Below, one piece after another: positions 42,501 through 46,868 of a DNA stretch of 46,868 bases. This DNA comes from an uncultured Collinsella sp. (GTDB lineage: Bacteria; Actinomycetota; Coriobacteriia; Coriobacteriales; Coriobacteriaceae): assembly GCA_900548265.1 (NCBI GenBank), contig URKG01000013.1:1-46868 (forward strand), given 5' to 3'. A program made the translations under genes and the position numbers. The first letter of the stretch is position 1; each line of letters opens with the position of its first letter. The notes under the pieces were generated by a model. The model ran no database searches. It worked only from the letters and a program-made list of their open reading frames with translations, and had not been told where the DNA came from.

Positions 42501-45446
42501 GCCGAGGCGACGATTACTGTCGACGTCTGCTCCGTCACCTCTATTGCCGTTCCTGAACGCATTACCACGGCTTATGGCGTCGTTCCCGAGCTGCCGTGGA
42601 ATGTCTCGGTTGCCACGAGTGACGGCAAAACTCATAATGCCCAGGTTCAATGGGATTACGTTCGTCCCTCGGTTTATACCGGAGAGGCGGGTCAGGTCAC
42701 GACAGTGTCTGGCACGCTGTTTGCAAGCGGCCTTAACGGATACGCCGACGGCACCAACACCGGCCTCACTGTTCAGACCAAGATCGTTATCCAAGGCGTT
42801 GAGAAGGCGATCGATAACGGCGAGACCGCAGTGACCACCAAGGCGGGCACTGCGCCTGCTATGCCTTCCAAGATGGCGGTTGAGTTGAGTGACGGCTCCG
42901 TTTCGACGGCGGCTATTGATTGGGATCCGATCGCGCCCGAGAAGTACGAGCAGCCCGGCACGTTCTATGCGACGGGTCATGTGGTCGGCTTCGATGCCGC
43001 TGCCGTTATGGCGCTGCTTGACGATGACGGCCAAAAGGTCGGCGTGGATGAGAACGGCAACGTGACTGCCAAGGTGACGGTTGCCGATAAGAAGGCAAAG
43101 AAGGTTGCACTGCAGCCCGAGGCAGTCGTGGTCAACACCACGGTCGGATCGATGCTGGAGCTGCCAGATGCCGTGTCCGTATATTTCTCGGATGGCTCAG
43201 CGCGGGATACTCGGGGCAGTTTAGGCGGCATCGAGATCGAAAAGTGGACCGACACCGACGGCATCGACCTCTCCAAGCCGCTCGCCAAGAAGGGTACGTA
43301 TAAACTCGTCGGCAAGCTCAAGGATGTCGACAACGTCAACGCTATCGTGTACGTCAACGTCTCCGAGGCGCCGCGAACCATCACCAAGCTCGAGGCCAAG
43401 TCGTTTAGCGTTGCCAGTGGTACGTCCAAGCAGGATCTGTACGCCCAGATGCCCAAGCAGGTTGTGGCGACTTACTCCGACGGCTCGACCGATTTGCTCG
43501 ACATTGACGTGTGGGATCTTTCTAACGTCACGGACGAGCTGCTCAGAGGAACCGGCACCGTGGAGATCACGGGTACGGTTAAGCTCAACGGCGCCAAGGT
43601 GACCTGCAATGTGACCGTGGTGGATCAGGATGCCCAGACGCCCGACTACATCGAGCCGATCGATGTTGTTGAGATTGCGGACAATGCCAAGGTCAGCGAC
43701 CTTATGGATAAACTGCCGTCCAAGGTGACGGTGGTCATGAAGGACGGCAAGACCAAGAAAGAGACGCCCGTTAAGTGGACTCAGGTCGACAGCCTGGGCC
43801 GTGCCGGCACCGAGTTTGAGGTTACGGGTCTAACGGACAACGGCATGACCGTTAAGGCTCAGGTCAAGGTAACCGCGCATATTGTCGACATCGATGTCGC
43901 TGAAGACATTGTGGTCGTGCGCGGCACCAAGGCGGACGACGTTTTGGCCAAGCTGCCTGCTACGGTCACGGCGATTTACTCGGATGACACCGAGTCCGAT
44001 GTCGACGTGAAGTGGGACACCAAGGGTCTCTCCGACAAGGACTTTGCCAAGGAGGGCGAGGTCACGGTCAAGGGCAAGGTTGCCGGTACCGATCAAAAGG
44101 CAGAGTGCACGATTACGGTCGTGAAGAGCGATGCCGAGATTCCGGCGTCTGTTGAGCCTGTCGCGGGCGTTAGCGTTCCCGAGGGCGCATCGGCCGACGC
44201 CGTGCGTGATGCGCTCAAGGGCGTGAAGGCGACCGTTCGCATGAAGGACGGCAAGACGACGGCGGAGTCCGAGATCACATGGACTGAGGTCCCTGCCGCT
44301 GCCGCCACGTACGGCAACAGCGTCGTCGCCAAGGGCGTTACCGTGAACGGCAACCTGCCTGTCGAGGTCACTGTTACCTCCACGACGACGATCAACAAGG
44401 TTGCCGAGGTACCGCAGATCACGGTTGAGCGCGATGCCAAGGCCGACACCGTGACGGGGCAGCTGCCCAAGAAGGTCGCCGTGACGTACTCCGATGGCCA
44501 CACGGATGAGGCTGCGGTCACGTGGAATACGGATGGCCTGGACAAGCATCTTGCCGCCGTTGGCGAGTACACGATCGAGGGCTCCGTCGAGGACGCGACG
44601 CTCAAGGCGACTTGCAAGTTGGTCGTCGAGACGCCGGCAAGCGAGACTCCCGTAAGGCCTGCGACGTTCGCTCCCGTTGAGGTGTTCGAGGCAAGCTCTG
44701 CCGCCGATGTGCTGAAGGCGCTGCCCAAGAAGGTCTCCGTGATGATGAAGGACGACAGCCAGGAGGACTACGACGTCGATTGGGAGAATGTTCCCGCACT
44801 GGATTGGGGTGCCGATGACGTGACCGTGGGCGGTAAGGTTCGCGGTACGGAGCTTACAGTCAGCTGCATGGTACGCGTTAAGCCGCGCCCGGCGGCCAAG
44901 GGCCTCGTTATCGTTGACCAAAACGGTAAGGCCACGACTGCCGAAACCGTGCTCAAGGTAGAGCGCGGCAAGGAAATTGACCTTGCTGCCGCGGCGAGCA
45001 ATGCGGCCGATGGCGCTCTGCTGCGTGATGCCGTGACGTGGGTCTCGTCCGACCCGACGATCGTTACGGTCGAGAACGGTAAGGTCAAGGCCCTCAAGAA
45101 CGGAACCGTCGTCATTACCGCGACGATGCCCGTTGACGGTGACGCCGCGGCGATTGCGACGCTTGCCGAGGATGGCACTGCGCCGGCGCCTCAACAGCTC
45201 ACCGCTTCGGTGACCGTCGAGGTTGTTGAGCCTGTTGTTGTACAGGAACCGACAGGCGGCAAGGATAACGGTGCCAAGCCCGATGCCAAGGATTCTTCGG
45301 GCAAGAAGGATGGCAAGAAGGCCGCTAAGGGAAGCCTGGCCGAGACGGGCGACAATACTGCCGTGACCGTCGCGGCGCTTGGCGGAACCGGCCTGCTGGC
45401 GCTGATTGCCGCAGCGATCGAAAAGCTGCGCCATCGCGCGGAGTAA
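39519..45446 (+). CDS. Giant sortase-anchored surface protein with about 20 Ig-like (Big_4-type) repeats
   Basis: A 1975-residue protein. A signal peptide (Lys/Arg N terminus, hydrophobic core, cleavage after QAFA at residue 29) is followed by about 20 repeats of 75-95 residues. Each has the pattern LP..V.V.YSDG....V.W......GT..V.G, as in bacterial Ig-like group 4 (PF07532-type) domains. One Big_2-like domain lies near residues 1800-1890, then a Lys/Gly/Asp-rich wall linker. LAETG at 1940 with a hydrophobic helix and Arg tail forms a sorting signal. The start is set by GGGAGGAAAC. It is exported and wall-anchored; it may act as a spacer or adhesin, but no enzymatic or obvious ligand-binding domain is seen. 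Domains 3-10 are more divergent and A/T-richer than the last six. Confidence 0.9.
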   Translation: MNKRHVNAAITAGLALTMTVGSVPPQAFAEMMQGDTTQVVAEQSDVTGASAASADTAQPTSQDQSEDKIASFASLNELHVAEGSDATLPQTVTATYESGTTKQENVTWKLNGADAPATLAQLPAGSYEFEGAVAGTTQTVKQRVVIEAVTVDSAAIDAANVAAPTSENGHKVVSVESNPIIEKYVGFDSGDYVPSSEVKVKWSDGTEGSAFVQWDEKSIETFASATEESEIAITGQIRGAYANGQWFSLAEPFDVTGVLKVYAPRTTGGTQWSTWTAAGYAPTLTSSVSVYYSNGESRSCPVVWNKISEDQYQNAGTFIVEGHIKDCPSMLVYCTVYVRAVKSVQTELTCTTLTGEVPSLPYSASVVFDNGATEHVPVSWDPVDASLYSKVGTFTVKGKLNGFDNREVTCTVTVKDPKDVLDLNTLRFERVVGDNTPLSTYVYFPVTQSNNTIYSHGYQVTWDNADVSQFQKAGTYTVTGTLTSYDASPVNGLKVTAQVEVKEVAYIDSLAPVNTPVGVRPTTGSGLPGGVLVTFTDGTKQQCVIAWDPILDTQVANEGSFKLSGSLTYWTNTSSSSTSQVELGDSNRVTATISVRALQMPSSTSTSTLIGCQPNMPDSIEATMWNGSRGNFPVQWSTISQDDLKNLGQITVNGYFTGSNIPVTATVNICDLEDNNIGKIPYIPGAGLLAPRYLSDLYLSDGSSYYPRYSSGQPYSWDEFPQELLDGKPGEYEITGTIADSLAKIHATAVCGEVKGVNNYSDNGVTLGQSYEDWRVIYPGEEVNLDYFYVSGALQDGTTFDSLGVNWDTYDRCPQKDCTITGTVAGTNIPVKVHVIVTKNWEAQPQTITVLKGSDGTAMLPSYAELVSPDAVEHPDYSHKYAEAKWNTKGFDWTQDGVVRGTATISFSTGNGMQTVDVPITATVKIARKATSVQGGTIWTVPGIKPMLPEYLEVRYDNDVSSEPQREKVTWDRVAEDAYAKDGSFKVKGKLQGGAEATITVDVCSVTSIAVPERITTAYGVVPELPWNVSVATSDGKTHNAQVQWDYVRPSVYTGEAGQVTTVSGTLFASGLNGYADGTNTGLTVQTKIVIQGVEKAIDNGETAVTTKAGTAPAMPSKMAVELSDGSVSTAAIDWDPIAPEKYEQPGTFYATGHVVGFDAAAVMALLDDDGQKVGVDENGNVTAKVTVADKKAKKVALQPEAVVVNTTVGSMLELPDAVSVYFSDGSARDTRGSLGGIEIEKWTDTDGIDLSKPLAKKGTYKLVGKLKDVDNVNAIVYVNVSEAPRTITKLEAKSFSVASGTSKQDLYAQMPKQVVATYSDGSTDLLDIDVWDLSNVTDELLRGTGTVEITGTVKLNGAKVTCNVTVVDQDAQTPDYIEPIDVVEIADNAKVSDLMDKLPSKVTVVMKDGKTKKETPVKWTQVDSLGRAGTEFEVTGLTDNGMTVKAQVKVTAHIVDIDVAEDIVVVRGTKADDVLAKLPATVTAIYSDDTESDVDVKWDTKGLSDKDFAKEGEVTVKGKVAGTDQKAECTITVVKSDAEIPASVEPVAGVSVPEGASADAVRDALKGVKATVRMKDGKTTAESEITWTEVPAAAATYGNSVVAKGVTVNGNLPVEVTVTSTTTINKVAEVPQITVERDAKADTVTGQLPKKVAVTYSDGHTDEAAVTWNTDGLDKHLAAVGEYTIEGSVEDATLKATCKLVVETPASETPVRPATFAPVEVFEASSAADVLKALPKKVSVMMKDDSQEDYDVDWENVPALDWGADDVTVGGKVRGTELTVSCMVRVKPRPAAKGLVIVDQNGKATTAETVLKVERGKEIDLAAAASNAADGALLRDAVTWVSSDPTIVTVENGKVKALKNGTVVITATMPVDGDAAAIATLAEDGTAPAPQQLTASVTVEVVEPVVVQEPTGGKDNGAKPDAKDSSGKKDGKKAAKGSLAETGDNTAVTVAALGGTGLLALIAAAIEKLRHRAE
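43378..44886 (+). repeat. Three tandem two-domain repeats within the surface protein
   Basis: Domains here alternate between two types: one with VVATYSDG-like strands (types at 43378, 43876 and 44392) and one with MKDGK/MKDDS strands following each. The repeat unit is therefore a pair of about 498, 516 and 495 bases. The linkers within the pairs also match in style (VVDQDAQTPDY, VVKSDAEIPAS, VVETPASETPV). Confidence 0.7.
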
Positions 45447-45484
45447 GGCTGCGAGCTTAGAGCCTTAGGGCTCTAGGACACAAG

Positions 45485-45528
45485 AAGGCCTCCCGGTTCT
45501 CGTCGGGGAATCGGGAGGCCTTTCGTTT
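45485..45528 (+). terminator. Intrinsic terminator of the surface protein gene
   Basis: AAGGCCTCCCG pairs with CGGGAGGCCTT (11 bp) around a 16-base loop; TTTCGTTT follows. Confidence 0.85.
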
Positions 45529-45585
45529 GACTGCAGGGCAGCTAATTTGGGACGGGGCATTTTTGACTACCCTGGTCCCCTTGGC

Positions 45586-45652
45586 AGTTGCGGTGAAATA
45601 GGGACTATTTTATGGGCTAGAAGCCTTAAGCAGTCCGTATTTCACCGCAACT
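45586..45652. repeat. Dispersed palindromic hairpin element, copy 5
   Basis: AGTTGCGGTGAAATAGGGAC plus T (45586-45606) pairs with 45632-45652 with one mismatch and a 25-base spacer. It lies between convergent genes: the surface protein gene and the aminopeptidase. A short GGGACGGGG...GTCCC stretch just upstream (45549-45579) may be a decayed element of another family. Confidence 0.88.
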
Positions 45653-45676
45653 TAGTTTGGGGACTTGGGGATGAGG

Positions 45677-46765
45677 TTAGCCTAAGCGGACTGGATCGTG
45701 GGGGTAGGCGTTGAGAATCTCGACGCCGGTCTCGGTAACCAGGGCCAGGTCCTCGATGCGGACGCCGGTACGGCCGGGGAGGTAGATGCCCGGCTCGATG
45801 GAGAACGTCATGCCCGGCTCCACGACCTGCTCGTTGACGAGTGAAACGTCGCCCGGCTCGTGGTCCTGCAAGCCGATCGAGTGTCCCAGGCGATGCGTAA
45901 AGTACTGCCCATAGCACGCATCCTCAATCACGTCGCGTGCGGCGCGGTCCAGGTCACACATGCGCACGCCCGGTGCGATGAGCGCCTCGGCGGCCTCATT
46001 GGCACGGCGCACGATGTCGTAGATGCGCGTCGTCTCCTCGTCCGGCTCGCCCCAAAAGAACGTGCGCGTCATGTCCGAGCAGTAGTTGCGATGGCGTCCG
46101 CCAATGTCGAACAGCACCACGTCGCCGCGCTTGAGTACCGTATCGTCGGGCTCGTGGTGCGGGTCGCCGGCGTTGGCGCCAAAGCTCACGATGGGCGGAA
46201 AGCTAAAGCCCTCGCAGCCGTGCTTGCGATACAGTCCGAGCATCTGGTCGGCAATTTCGCGCTCCGTCACGCCCTCGTGAACGAGCTTGATGGCGTCGGC
46301 CATCACGGCGTCGTTGGCGGCCGAGGACGCGCGCATCAGCTCCTGCTCGGCGGCATCCTTGTGGGTGCGTGCGGCGGTGACGGCAAAGTCGCCCAGGAAA
46401 AACTCGCTGGCGGCATGGCGCTCCATGAGCGGCATCAAAAAGCCGGAACGCATGACGGTGTCGATGCCGAGTGGTTTGTTCGGATCGACCTCACGAACGA
46501 TGGCGTCGGCCACGATGTCGGTGTCGTTGTGGTAGGCCACGCGGGCATTGTCGTACTCGGGCAGCTGATGCAGGGCGTTGACCAAGATCACCGGCTCGCA
46601 ATCGCGTGCGAGCAGCACGCCACAAAAACGCTCGAACATATCGGCATAAAAACCGGTCAGATAGTAAATCGACCACGGGTCGTTTACGAGCAGCTGTGCG
46701 CCGGGGTGTTGAGCCTCGAGCGCATCGAGCACGCGCGCCACACGCTGGTCATCGACATGTGCCAT
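45677..46765 (-). CDS. M24-family aminopeptidase (Xaa-Pro peptidase-like)
   Basis: A 362-residue metallopeptidase. The N-terminal creatinase-like domain (LLVNDPWSIYYLTGF) is followed by the pita-bread catalytic domain. The five metal ligands are visible: Asp in LFDIGG, Asp in NYCSDMTR, His in HRLGHSIGL, Glu in SIEPGIY, Glu in RIEDLAL. It releases the N-terminal residue before proline, or cleaves Xaa-Pro dipeptides. ATG 46765 follows AAAGGATG; an earlier in-frame start lacks a ribosome-binding site. It is a cytoplasmic, single gene convergent with the surface protein gene. Confidence 0.92.
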   Translation of the reverse strand: MAHVDDQRVARVLDALEAQHPGAQLLVNDPWSIYYLTGFYADMFERFCGVLLARDCEPVILVNALHQLPEYDNARVAYHNDTDIVADAIVREVDPNKPLGIDTVMRSGFLMPLMERHAASEFFLGDFAVTAARTHKDAAEQELMRASSAANDAVMADAIKLVHEGVTEREIADQMLGLYRKHGCEGFSFPPIVSFGANAGDPHHEPDDTVLKRGDVVLFDIGGRHRNYCSDMTRTFFWGEPDEETTRIYDIVRRANEAAEALIAPGVRMCDLDRAARDVIEDACYGQYFTHRLGHSIGLQDHEPGDVSLVNEQVVEPGMTFSIEPGIYLPGRTGVRIEDLALVTETGVEILNAYPHDPVRLG

Positions 46766-46868
46766 GAAACATCCTTTCGCTAGGCTGCCACCATGGTATC
46801 CCAAGCCCGGCAGTTGGGGACGTTCCTTTTAATATGAGCAGGACATTGTCAAGAGGCAAAATCGGGCC
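46766..46868. other. Right-edge region upstream of the aminopeptidase
   Basis: On the minus strand TTGACA (46852-46847) followed by TTAAAA at short spacing is a weak promoter candidate. The plus-strand TTGGGGACGTTCCTTTT at 46813-46830 looks like one arm of another GGGGAC-type intergenic repeat whose partner would lie outside the window. No gene is seen. Confidence 0.35.

Noticed and set aside
1..46868. CRISPR arrays, prophage, insertion sequence transposases, rRNA genes
   Set aside because: No regularly spaced repeats, phage structural genes, transposase-like proteins or rRNA sequence were seen.

Overview
The window reads as a chromosomal segment of a high-GC, anaerobic, gut-type actinobacterium, most likely Collinsella or a close member of the Coriobacteriia. 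The reasons are the strong GC-rich codon use, an LPXTG-type giant Ig-repeat surface protein, a selenocysteine formate dehydrogenase joined to a group 4 hydrogenase, and intergenic palindromes of a kind I associate with Collinsella. The genus call is an inference from gene content; no 16S gene is present.

Left edge (1-2.6 kb): an AbiEi/DUF559-like gene, then a two-gene toxin-antitoxin unit on the minus strand (RelB/DinJ-type antitoxin with a PIN-domain toxin), with a long AT-richer regulatory gap before the next operon.

Core (2.65-25.2 kb): one co-oriented formate/selenium/molybdenum superlocus. It holds a HydN-type ferredoxin, a selenocysteine-containing formate dehydrogenase H (in-frame TGA with a SECIS hairpin spaced as I recall it in E. 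coli fdhF), and a complete Hyf-type membrane [NiFe] hydrogenase (hyfABCDEFGHI) with three antiporter-like subunits. These are followed by a HycH-type assembly protein, a HycI-type maturation protease, a FocA-type formate channel, and a lone cytoplasmic molybdopterin oxidoreductase of unknown substrate. The locus continues with selA, selB, the tRNA-Sec gene selC, mobA, and a Cys-rich DUF3343 protein. Together they form a formate hydrogenlyase (formate to CO2 plus H2) beside most of the machinery needed to make its selenocysteine and molybdenum cofactor. selD, the hyp genes and the early moa/moe genes are not here.

Middle (25.5-31.1 kb): gdhA (glutamate dehydrogenase), a two-gene molybdenum hydroxylase of the xanthine dehydrogenase family with the iron-sulfur and molybdenum subunits fused, and a tRNA-Leu(UAG).

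Right part (31.1-46.9 kb): housekeeping genes tig-clpP-clpX, valS, folC; a 1975-residue sortase-anchored surface protein with about 20 Ig-like repeats; and an M24 aminopeptidase on the minus strand.

Superimposed on this are dispersed structured non-coding elements. (i) Five complete and one half copy of a hairpin built on GTTGCGGTGAAATACGGACT arms with a 24-25-nt spacer. (ii) A second hairpin of the same geometry but unrelated sequence at 34.7 kb. (iii) Two roughly 110-nt covarying structured elements flanking valS in opposite orientation. (iv) Two candidate structured 5' leaders, ahead of the formate operon and ahead of the surface protein gene. These are the least explained parts of the window.
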